From Planctomycetales bacterium 10988 (GTDB taxonomy: Bacteria > Planctomycetota > Planctomycetia > Pirellulales > Pb10988): 64,000 bases of DNA. The notes under the pieces are model-generated. The model was not told the DNA's origin and did not search any database. It was given only the letters and a program-made list of their open reading frames with translations. The DNA lies in NCBI GenBank assembly GCA_009664345.1, contig CP043547.1, positions 2,756,709 to 2,820,708 of the forward strand. Direction: 5' to 3'. The position numbers and the translations under genes are program-made. Below are positions 1-7,433 of this stretch, piece after piece. Within the stretch, counting starts at the first letter, position 1. The number at the start of each line of letters is the position of its first letter.

Positions 1-1458
1 ATGGGCACTGAGGAGCCATTCAACCGCTTTTTCCATACCCGGTTCTTCCCGTTTCCAACCCGTATATTGCCGACAGAGAATCGCCTCGGCAGTCATTGAT
101 TGCCGGGGGCCCATGTTGGGTTGATAGCCATAGCGGCTGCCGATTTGATCCGTTTGAACTTGGTTGAGAAAGTTCGTCGCTTTTTCCAGCGTTTCTTCAG
201 GCACTTGCAAGGAAGCCGTGCGGGCACTTTGCAGAGCCATCAATTGCCAACCCAACACACTCGTGTCCCCGCGTTGGCCGGGCGAATATCTCCACCCTCC
301 GCCGGAGTGCTGTGCATTGATAATATAGTCAATTCCTTTTTGGGCGGGTTCTCGCAATTCAGGGTCTCGCGTCAAGGCATAGGCTTCGCACATGGCCAAA
401 GTCGCTTGAGCATGGGCGTACATATTCCCGACCCCTTTACCCCGCCAGTCCCCATCACGAAGTTGTGCCCTTCTCAACCAGTAGAGAGCATTTCCAACGG
501 TCTCTTGATATTTGCCCGATTTGTGGGTCTGTCCGGCTCCCAAGAAGGGCAGCACCCCCAAAGCCGTTCCTGCCGTATCGCTACGGCTGCCGCCAAATTG
601 TTCAAGCCGCCACCGTCCGTCGTTCCACTGAACTTTGGCTAGCCACCGTAGACCTTTTGCGACGGCCGATTCACTGGCGGTCGTTCCCCCGAAGGCTTGC
701 ACCAACTTTCCGCGAGAGGCTTCTCCGCGTCCATCGAACATGCCGACGGCGCCCACGCTTAACTTCGAGGCAGCCGGCTGAACTTCGATCGGTTGAAGTT
801 CCAACATCTCCATCTGGGCATTCGCTGGCGGTTCGTTGAAGGGATTATCTTCCACGAATTGCTCAGGGTCCGGGGAAAGCACTTCAACTTCAAACTCTTC
901 GAACTCTTCAAAATCGACTTCTTCCAACAGTTCCTGATCTTGATCGAGTTCTTCCTCGGCTTGCTTGTCGGAGATGCGGACACTCAGTTCAAACGGTTTT
1001 TCTTTTCGAAATTCGTTCAAAGCCAAAAAAGCCAAGAGAATGAGAATCAACACATGAAAGAGCAAACTCGCCAAAAAAGCGGGCGTTTCTCGAATTTGAT
1101 CACGAAGCCAAAGACGGAAATTGCCCTGTTCGGCTTCTTCTTGCAAACGACGCCGCACACCGATCGGTTTGAAGGCGGCGATTTTACGACGATTGGCTAC
1201 GCGATTGACACTGACTTTGCGAGGCCCTGATTTCGAAGGCGGTTGCGTACCGGGAGATTGCGAAAGTGGCCGAGCCACGGGAATGGGAATATGCGGCAAA
1301 GGCGAATCTTGGACAGGTCTGGCAGCCGGGCGATCAGCTTGAGACGGTTCCGGCTTCTTCACTTCCGGCGTTTCCTGGTCCGTAGTGGTCATAGATGGCG
1401 AAGCATGTCGCTCTTCAGCAGCCGAGGTGGAGCCGTCCTGATTTTTCCCATTGGACAT
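1..1458 (-). CDS. Toroid-fold (prenyltransferase/squalene-oxidase repeat) membrane protein, 3' end cut by the window edge
   Basis: The minus-strand frame is open from an ATG at 1458 to position 1 (486 codons, no stop), so the C-terminus lies outside the window. Residues 1-110 are polar and Pro/Ser/Lys/Arg-rich. One hydrophobic helix follows at about 125-147 (TPAFLASLLFHVLILILLAF), then a very acidic linker. From about residue 240 there are repeated helix-rich units with the signature of alpha/alpha-toroid proteins: GLRWLAKVQWNDGRW, ALYWLRRAQLRDGDW and GIDYIINAQHSGGGW. These resemble the QW-type repeats of squalene/hopene cyclases and prenyltransferases. In planctomycetes such proteins are usually annotated as prenyltransferase/squalene oxidase repeat proteins without known enzymatic activity. 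I see no DxDD cyclase motif in the visible part, so a binding or scaffold role is as likely as catalysis. The single helix suggests a cytoplasmic N-terminus and an extracytoplasmic toroid. Confidence 0.8.
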   Translation of the reverse strand, partial: MSNGKNQDGSTSAAEERHASPSMTTTDQETPEVKKPEPSQADRPAARPVQDSPLPHIPIPVARPLSQSPGTQPPSKSGPRKVSVNRVANRRKIAAFKPIGVRRRLQEEAEQGNFRLWLRDQIRETPAFLASLLFHVLILILLAFLALNEFRKEKPFELSVRISDKQAEEELDQDQELLEEVDFEEFEEFEVEVLSPDPEQFVEDNPFNEPPANAQMEMLELQPIEVQPAASKLSVGAVGMFDGRGEASRGKLVQAFGGTTASESAVAKGLRWLAKVQWNDGRWRLEQFGGSRSDTAGTALGVLPFLGAGQTHKSGKYQETVGNALYWLRRAQLRDGDWRGKGVGNMYAHAQATLAMCEAYALTRDPELREPAQKGIDYIINAQHSGGGWRYSPGQRGDTSVLGWQLMALQSARTASLQVPEETLEKATNFLNQVQTDQIGSRYGYQPNMGPRQSMTAEAILCRQYTGWKREEPGMEKAVEWLLSAH

Positions 1459-1933
1459 GTGATCTAACCCGTCCTCATCTCGAAAAGTCCTGGAGAATTG
1501 CCGTATTTCGGCTCGGCCAGGCTGGTGGTATCGTCTGGTTTGGCAGTCGTGATTGTCTCTTGATATCCGAAAGTGTTTGATTGAACTTCACTTGGTATCC
1601 CTTCTCAAGAGGCAAATTTCAGACCAAATTCCCTTTTTTCACAAACGAAAGGTGGCTTGGGTTTTCAACAAACCCGTCAAGGAAAAACCATCAAAAACAA
1701 GAGTGGTAACCTTCCATTTTAACCACTGCGTTCATTTTGAACAACTTTTTCTCACCCACAAGCCTGGAGTTTTCGGGGAAAAACTTTCTAATTTCCTCCT
1801 AGCAATTCCAGACTTTCCGTGTAGTTTAGAGCAAGATGCAGAAAGTCGTGATGCCTTTTGACTTGTGGCAATCTTAGCTTCCTCTCGAATCGCGAATCAG
1901 GCAATCAACCGAGCGTCTCCTCTGGGCGAATGA
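1459..1933. other. Intergenic region between divergent genes
   Basis: About 475 bases separate the minus-strand toroid gene from the plus-strand K+ channel gene. The short open frames here have no recognisable protein features. Both genes must have their promoters in this interval; no specific promoter, operator or repeat could be assigned by eye. Confidence 0.5.
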
Positions 1934-3025
1934 ATGCAAACTTCGGTTCAAAAAATCTTTCTAGGTTCGATCTTTTTTCTCCTGACCAGCTTCATTGCCG
2001 TGATTGGTTATTGGCTGGCCGGTTGGGAATTGCTCGATGCGATTTATATGGTGGTCATCACCATCTATGGCGTCGGTTACGGCGAAGTGCAGCCCGTCGA
2101 ACACCCGGTCCTCAAGATTTTTACCATGGTGGTGATCATCGCGGGATGTTCGTCGGCGATTTATGTCATCGGGGGCTTTGTGCAGATGCTCGCCGAAGGG
2201 GAAATCAACCGGGTTCTTGAGGTGCGACGAATGACGAAAGGGATTGATAAGCTGACGGATCATGCCATTATCTGTGGATATGGTCGGGTTGGCCAGATTT
2301 TGGCTCGGGATTTAAAACAGGTAAACCACCCTTTTGTCGTGATCGATTCCAATGCCGATCGCCTCCGCGAAGCCGAATCGCAAGGCTTTTGGGTGATTTT
2401 GGGAAATGCCTCTGAGGAAGAGATTTTAGAAGCCGCTGGCATTCAGCGTGCCCGCTCCTTGGCAACGGTGCTTCCCGATGATGCTATGAATGTCTTCATT
2501 ACCTTGACGGCACGGGACTTAAACGAAAGTTTAAAGATCTATGCCCGCGGTCAACACCCTTCGACAGAGAAAAAACTCATTCGCTCCGGGGCAAATCACA
2601 TTGTACTCCCCGCAGCCATCGGTGCATCGAAGATCGCCTCGATGATCACCTGCCCTTCCGCAGAGACGCTTCTTTCGGAAGATGAACATAAAATCCGTCT
2701 CAATGAAGAGTTACGGATGATCGGCCTCAAAGTTACCGAGGTTCCTATCACAAAGGATTCTTCCCTGATTGGCGAACAGTTGCAAGAAGTCGAGGTCGAA
2801 GCCAAAGGGGGGTTTGTCATTATCGCGGTCGTCAGGGCTGATCAAAGCGTTCTCTCACATCCTCCACTGGATACCGTTCTGGAAGTCGAGGATCGGATTG
2901 TCATTTTAGGCCATGAAGAACATCTGCCGAAAATCAGCCAAAAGGCAAGCCGGGCTTCCAAGAGAACTACTTGGCGAGGGGCGACCTTGGATACCAAAAA
3001 GAAGAAGGGACTGAAGGACCTTTAG
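1934..3025 (+). CDS. Two-TM potassium channel with RCK (TrkA-N/TrkA-C) domain
   Basis: A 363-aa protein with the plan of prokaryotic RCK-gated K+ channels: TM1 (about residues 7-30), pore helix and selectivity filter (ITIYGVGYGEVQPV, about 45-60), TM2 (about 62-90), then a cytosolic Rossmann RCK domain beginning with the nucleotide-binding loop GYGRVGQ (about residue 115) and a TrkA-C-like region (about 255-330). The tail is Lys-rich. The filter keeps the GYG core, but GVGYGE replaces the commoner TVGYGD. The family conducts K+ across the inner membrane and is gated by ligands bound to the RCK ring. The gene converges on the EEP-fold gene, with 17 bases between the two stops. The ATG at 1934 is used because TM1 follows at once. 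Confidence 0.9.
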   Translation: MQTSVQKIFLGSIFFLLTSFIAVIGYWLAGWELLDAIYMVVITIYGVGYGEVQPVEHPVLKIFTMVVIIAGCSSAIYVIGGFVQMLAEGEINRVLEVRRMTKGIDKLTDHAIICGYGRVGQILARDLKQVNHPFVVIDSNADRLREAESQGFWVILGNASEEEILEAAGIQRARSLATVLPDDAMNVFITLTARDLNESLKIYARGQHPSTEKKLIRSGANHIVLPAAIGASKIASMITCPSAETLLSEDEHKIRLNEELRMIGLKVTEVPITKDSSLIGEQLQEVEVEAKGGFVIIAVVRADQSVLSHPPLDTVLEVEDRIVILGHEEHLPKISQKASRASKRTTWRGATLDTKKKKGLKDL

Positions 3026-3042
3026 AAGCGGCGAGAAACTTT

Positions 3043-4164
3043 TTAACTTTGGACATTCTCTTCAAGTAGCTCCTTGACTTCTAACTCTTCGACTTCGTCA
3101 CCTTCAGCGAGTTGCGCAAGGGTTGCTTTCCCGTTCGTTTCGACATGCGAAGACTCTTCCTTCTCGGCAATCGCCGTTTGAACATTCCAACAGATTTCCG
3201 CACAAACTGCTAGGTGATCCGAAAGGACATCCGGCAAGACTTGATAATTGCAAAACTCAAGTTCCGGCGAAAGAAAAACCCAATCGATCCGGCTTTTGCC
3301 AAAGGGAAACGTTGAATACTCCCGGAGACATTCCGGTTGATAGGCTTTGAGATTGAGTGACTTCGCCAGAAAGGGCAAGGTGCGTTCCCCCGTTAGCCGC
3401 ATCGCGCCATTGCGTGTTTTCTTACGAACCGGCCACTGGCAATTGAAATCCCCAAGGATGATGCGAGGGCGGTCTCGTTCCAAGAGCGTGCGTACCATCC
3501 GTTTGATTTGCTGCTTTCGCACAGCCGGCAAGGCAAAGTCCAAATGAACGCTGACTACATCTATCGAGGGATAAGGCTTTTCCGGCCAATCAAAACTGCT
3601 AACCACAAATCCTTTCGATGGAGTCGGAGGCGAAGGCGCAAAAGCAATCGAAAGCGGGTCTTTCAGCGGTTCCCGAGAAAGAATCGCCGTCCCGTAACGA
3701 AGCCGCATGCCATGCACATGCTCTCCGTGAATGGCATAGGGCAGGTCCGCCTTCTCCGCCACATAGTAACCATGGTCGAAATTTCCACTCCACAACGAAG
3801 GCCGGTCTGCCTCCTGCAAGGCCACCACGGTCGGGCATTCTCGGCGAATCACTTCCGCGGCGGCTTCGAGGTTTTCCTTAATCTTTTCCGTACTTTGAAA
3901 AACCTGGTGACTCCCATTACGGCGACCATGTGCGAGGTTAAGACTCAAGACTTTAATAGTTCCTTGAGGGGGAAATTCCGGATCGGGCTGATCTTCCTCT
4001 TCCTGCTCTCCCAAAATCACTTCAGGAATGAGGGCCTGAAAGGCTTGCACTAAGGGCTGATGCCGAGATTTCCCCCGCATCACGAGAGGAAAGAGGAGCA
4101 AAAACAGAATTCCTCCCAGAAACATCCCGACCGAAACACCGACAATCCACAGCATCTTTATCAC
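3043..4164 (-). CDS. Membrane-anchored endonuclease/exonuclease/phosphatase (EEP) family protein
   Basis: A 373-aa protein. An N-terminal hydrophobic segment (about residues 4-29) forms a membrane anchor or uncleaved signal. The EEP fold follows with its usual landmarks in order: IKVLSLNLAHGRR (metal-site Asn), VALQEADRPS (metal-binding Glu), HLDF, ILGDFNCQWP (catalytic Asp/Asn) and the terminal SDHLAVCAEI (catalytic Asp-His pair). The last ~45 residues are acidic. Members cleave phosphodiester bonds in DNA, RNA, inositol phosphates or sphingolipids, and substrate cannot be read from sequence. The anchor suggests it works at or outside the membrane, where phospholipid or extracellular DNA would be candidate substrates (inference). 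Confidence 0.85.
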   Translation of the reverse strand: MIKMLWIVGVSVGMFLGGILFLLLFPLVMRGKSRHQPLVQAFQALIPEVILGEQEEEDQPDPEFPPQGTIKVLSLNLAHGRRNGSHQVFQSTEKIKENLEAAAEVIRRECPTVVALQEADRPSLWSGNFDHGYYVAEKADLPYAIHGEHVHGMRLRYGTAILSREPLKDPLSIAFAPSPPTPSKGFVVSSFDWPEKPYPSIDVVSVHLDFALPAVRKQQIKRMVRTLLERDRPRIILGDFNCQWPVRKKTRNGAMRLTGERTLPFLAKSLNLKAYQPECLREYSTFPFGKSRIDWVFLSPELEFCNYQVLPDVLSDHLAVCAEICWNVQTAIAEKEESSHVETNGKATLAQLAEGDEVEELEVKELLEENVQS

Positions 4165-4825
4165 TTCTTTCAGACGATGGGGCCACGGATTTACCCCCGT
4201 TGAAATTCTATCGAAAGTAAGAATATCAACCTACTTAAGAGATTCCGATACATTCCGGGAATGATTTCAATAATCTCCGGTAATAATTTTTCGAGTTTAC
4301 AAAAAAAGAGGAAATCCCCCGCTAGTTGTCTTCCCTCAGTTTGATAGTATGACCACTGCCTGAGAAAAACAGGTGAAAATAGTATGCAGATATGATGCCA
4401 GTATTAAAAATGGCCTTCAAATCCGAGGCTTCCCCCCACCGTTAATTACTGCTATCATACAAACCCAACCTTTCTTCTACTCCGATAAGGGCAGCTCATC
4501 TAATTAGGACAACAAGGTAGAAGATTCGACTTTCTTCTTTGCCGGCAATCATAGGGACAGCATTCTGGCAACTAACACGCAAGCTTTCACCGACTTTTCT
4601 AATTGCAGAAGTATTAAACGAGCGTAGAACGTTCACAACGAGCCTTTGGGACAGGGCTTCAAATCGCTGTGACAGTTCGTCTAACCTTCTCACCAAATAT
4701 CTAGTAATAAAGTAGTTATTGTACGTCGAAGACCATTTCTCTCATCACCGGAATGACCGTGGAAACCTCGGAAATTCCTGCATCTTAGATCCTCGTAGGC
4801 AGGTAAATATCCACCAACTATCAAG
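4165..4825. other. Long intergenic region, no convincing gene
   Basis: About 660 bases. A 66-codon minus-strand frame at 4496-4696 has no homology I recognise and uses a GTG start, so it is not called. The region lies between the divergent EEP-fold and Rrf2 genes and must contain their promoters. Around 4350 there is a weak match to the GACCACTG core of the IS5-type inverted repeat found elsewhere in the window. Confidence 0.4.
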
Positions 4826-5227
4826 ATGATCTCTCAAACCACAGAATATGCATTACGGGCCGTTGTTTACTTAGCAGGTCAACGGGGGGCATCCTGTACG
4901 ACTCAGCAAATCGCAGCTGCTACCCAAGTTCCCTCGGGCTATCTTTCGAAGGTCCTGCAAGGTCTCAGCCGTGCGGGTCTGGTCGATGCCCAACGAGGGC
5001 TACGCGGCGGTTTTCGACTGTTGAACTCCCCGACGGAGTTGACGATGCTCGATGTCATGAACGCGATCGATCCCTTTCGCAAAACGGACCCAAGTGGGTT
5101 TGCAACCCATGAACCAGATGATGTCAATCTTCTGCCCTTGCAAGAAGCCCTCTTTAGTATCACGCATCAAACCGAGGACCTCTTCCGAGCGGTCGTCATC
5201 GCCGACTTAGTGAAAGCCGATTCGTAA
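4826..5227 (+). CDS. Rrf2 family transcriptional regulator
   Basis: A 133-aa protein with the typical Rrf2 opening, ISQTTEYALRAVVYLA, a winged helix-turn-helix (TTQQIAAATQVPSGYLSKVL) and the wing motif GLRGGFRL, followed by a dimerisation helix. Rrf2 proteins such as IscR, NsrR and CymR bind DNA as dimers and respond to Fe-S status, nitric oxide or cysteine supply. The three-Cys cluster of IscR/NsrR is absent: the only Cys is in the HTH (GASCTTQQ). It therefore probably does not carry an Fe-S cluster and senses something else, perhaps through a protein partner as CymR does. It is followed by a 79-bp MITE-like element. Confidence 0.9.
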   Translation: MISQTTEYALRAVVYLAGQRGASCTTQQIAAATQVPSGYLSKVLQGLSRAGLVDAQRGLRGGFRLLNSPTELTMLDVMNAIDPFRKTDPSGFATHEPDDVNLLPLQEALFSITHQTEDLFRAVVIADLVKADS

Positions 5228-5280
5228 GACGAATCGCTTGATTGCAGACAACGGACAGATGCGATAAAGTTGTGGTTTAA

Positions 5281-5359
5281 GAGTTTGTGGACAAAAGTTA
5301 TTTGAAAGTCACTTTATATCAAGTGTTTTCCAATTCTGTCGAGTTTTGACCACTGGCTC
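5281..5359. mobile_element. 79-bp MITE-like element related to the IS at 26.2 kb
   Basis: The left end GAGTTTGTGGACAAAAG (5281-5297) and the right end, read on the minus strand as GAGCCAGTGGTCAAAAC (5343-5359), form inverted repeats. They match the terminal repeat GAGCCTGTGGTCAAAAC of the IS5-type element at 26204-27093. TAA flanks both sides (5278-5280 and 5360-5362), which fits a 3-bp TNA-type target duplication. There is no coding capacity. It lies between the Rrf2 gene and the M24 peptidase gene and could influence transcription of the latter. Confidence 0.65.
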
Positions 5360-5436
5360 TAAGGATGTGAGTTCTAGGCAACTCCTGTCAGGAACTCCAG
5401 TGGCTGCACCATTCCTCTCTTGACACTTGGCATCGC

Positions 5437-6525
5437 ATGGACCATTTGGAATCACGTCGCAAGAAACTTCGTCGCTTATTAAAAAAGAATCACCTCCCTG
5501 CTCTCTTGATTTCCACGGAAGAGAACGTCACCTACTTAACCGGATTCACCGGAGATAGCACCTATCTTCTTTTCACTTCCGAAGAAGAAATCCTCCTCAG
5601 CGATGCACGCTATACAGAGCAAATCAGCCAAGAAGCTCCCGGCATGAAGGCCGAGATTCGCGGCACCGGGGAAACGCTCAGCGATATTTTACAGCGATTG
5701 CTAGAGACATTGAAGCTGAACGAACTCGGCGTCGAAGGGGCCAATCTTTCCATTGCGACCTTCAACGCCTTGCAAAAAAAATGCGAAGGGGTCGAGCTAC
5801 TTCCTCAAGAGGGACTCGTCGAAGAATTGCGGCAAATCAAGGATAAAACCGAAATTGCCATCATTCGAGCAGCAGTCGAAGTCGCCGAACGGGCTTTTGG
5901 AGTCGTTCGAGCCGGCTTGCGTCCGGAGCAAACGGAAAAGGAAGTCGCCGATATCATCGAGTATCAAGTACGGCTATTCGGCGGAAGTTGTACGAGTTTT
6001 CCTCCGATTGTCGCCGCCGGGCCGCAATCCGCCCTGCCGCATGCCACTCCGACCTCGATGAAACTAGGCGAATCGCCTTTTATTCTCTTTGACTGGGGGG
6101 CACGCGTGGACGGCTATTGCAGCGATATGACGCGGATGGTCTTTACCGATCGCGTTCCCAAGAAGATGGAAAAGATTTACAAGATCGTCTTGGAAGCCCA
6201 CGAAAAAGCGGTTGCAGCCATCAAACCGGGCATCGATACCGATGAAGTGGATCACATCGCCAGGAAACATATCACCGATGCCGGCTTCGGCGAAGCGTTT
6301 GGGCATAGCCTCGGTCATGGAATTGGCCTGCAAATTCACGAAGGCCCGACCCTTTCCAAACGTCGCAGCCAAGAATTAAAACCCGGCATGATTGTCACGG
6401 TCGAGCCAGGAATTTACCTACCGGGCTCATGCGGAGTTCGCATCGAAGACGATATTCTTGTCACTCGCAAAGGCCACGAAAACTTGACGAGTCTGCCCAA
6501 AAGCTTTGAATCCGCCTTTGTTTAA
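5437..6525 (+). CDS. M24 family Xaa-Pro aminopeptidase/dipeptidase
   Basis: A 362-aa cytoplasmic metallopeptidase with an N-terminal creatinase-type domain (about 1-130) and a C-terminal pita-bread M24 domain (about 138-362). All five metal ligands of the family are visible: D219 and D230 (FDWGARVDGYCSDMTR), H294 (GHSLGHGIGL), E323 (TVEPGIYLP) and E337 (RIEDDILV). The family removes residues N-terminal to proline or splits Xaa-Pro dipeptides, usually with Mn or Co. Length and domain order are normal for bacterial PepQ/YpdF-type enzymes. It lies 174 bases upstream of the FtsH/MoxR locus on the same strand, but nothing ties it functionally to that locus. Confidence 0.93.
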   Translation: MDHLESRRKKLRRLLKKNHLPALLISTEENVTYLTGFTGDSTYLLFTSEEEILLSDARYTEQISQEAPGMKAEIRGTGETLSDILQRLLETLKLNELGVEGANLSIATFNALQKKCEGVELLPQEGLVEELRQIKDKTEIAIIRAAVEVAERAFGVVRAGLRPEQTEKEVADIIEYQVRLFGGSCTSFPPIVAAGPQSALPHATPTSMKLGESPFILFDWGARVDGYCSDMTRMVFTDRVPKKMEKIYKIVLEAHEKAVAAIKPGIDTDEVDHIARKHITDAGFGEAFGHSLGHGIGLQIHEGPTLSKRRSQELKPGMIVTVEPGIYLPGSCGVRIEDDILVTRKGHENLTSLPKSFESAFV

Positions 6526-6699
6526 AGCGAACCTTCCGCTGTCGAATCTCTCACCATTTTTGAGAAAAGCAAAAACTTTCTCAATCAAAAACTTCTCATC
6601 CTCGGCAATCGCCATAAAATAGAGAGAGGGCAAGGCGGCCATGGCTGCTTTGCTTCCAGACAAAACCTATCTTTTCGACCCAACTCCCAGAGGTTTGCC

Positions 6700-7269
6700 A
6701 TGAGCCGTGCCTATCGCATTCAAGTTCGAGAAACCCTCAAACGTGTCTTTCGCACGGGAGACGCCGTGGCGACCGACTTGGAACTTTTGGAAATTCTGCC
6801 GAAAGAAGAGATGGCCGCGCTCCTCAAAGAGGAATTGCAAGGCCGGGGTTTCTCCGACGAAGAGGGAAAACTTCAGCGAACCCAAGGCAATATCATCATC
6901 AAGGTCGATCCCGCCACCGCTCAGGTTACTGTGGAAGCAGAATGTGAAGAAGAGGTGACCCTCTCCTCCGAACAAGTCGGCAATGCCTACGACGACGCCG
7001 GACCGAACGCTAAAGAAACCCGCGAAAAACTCCGAGAGACGGCGAAGGAGGACTTGATCGAACAAGCCGAGCGGCAAAAATCTCAGCTCCAAAGTCAAAC
7101 GACTGACCAATTGGAAACCGAACTTCAGGGCCTCCGCGAAGAGTTGGATCAAGTCGTCAATCGAGTCACCGCGGAAGCGTTAAAACGAAAAGCCGCCCAG
7201 CTTGGCAACATCAAAGAACTGTCAGAAGATGAAGAGACCGGCTCAATGACCATCGTCGTAGAACTTTAA
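6700..7269 (+). CDS. 189-aa first gene of the FtsH/MoxR/VWA-type locus (unknown function)
   Basis: A soluble acidic protein. It begins with a compact predicted alpha/beta part (residues ~1-85), including a hydrophobic beta hairpin, GNIIIKVDPATAQVTVEAE. A Glu/Lys/Gln-rich helix follows (about 105-165) that looks like a coiled coil, then a terminal strand, SMTIVVEL. AGAGG lies just before the ATG at 6700. I do not recognise an enzyme. Its position, size and beta-hairpin start fit the small 'X' components found beside FtsH-like and MoxR ATPases in so-called ternary systems (recalled from the literature, not searched). A role as adaptor or substrate-recognition partner for the adjacent protease is inference. 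Confidence 0.7.
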   Translation: MSRAYRIQVRETLKRVFRTGDAVATDLELLEILPKEEMAALLKEELQGRGFSDEEGKLQRTQGNIIIKVDPATAQVTVEAECEEEVTLSSEQVGNAYDDAGPNAKETREKLRETAKEDLIEQAERQKSQLQSQTTDQLETELQGLREELDQVVNRVTAEALKRKAAQLGNIKELSEDEETGSMTIVVEL

Positions 7270-7433
7270 TTTTTTTTAAACAAACGTATCCAACATCTAT
7301 TAAACATTAAAAACAAAAAACGCTTTTTGCTGTTAACTTTTTTAGTGCTTTTCTATTGTTAAAAATTTTAAACACTGGATCAAAAGTTAACACGCTTCTT
7401 TCTATTCCCCTTCTTTTCAGTTAAAGCGTTTCC
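7270..7433 (+). promoter_or_regulatory. AT-rich leader before the FtsH-like gene
   Basis: This 164-base stretch is strikingly AT-rich compared with both neighbours. It contains poly-A/T runs and two GTTAAC-like sites (about 7333 and 7386). It separates the 189-aa gene from the FtsH-like gene and may carry a promoter or regulatory site for the rest of the locus. No exact -35/-10 pair can be assigned with confidence. Confidence 0.35.

Noticed and set aside
1553-1861. 102-codon plus-strand frame in the first intergenic region
   Set aside because: No signal, domain or ribosome site; composition like non-coding DNA.
4496-4696. 66-codon minus-strand frame
   Set aside because: GTG start, no family similarity and no strong ribosome binding site; it may be a decayed remnant.
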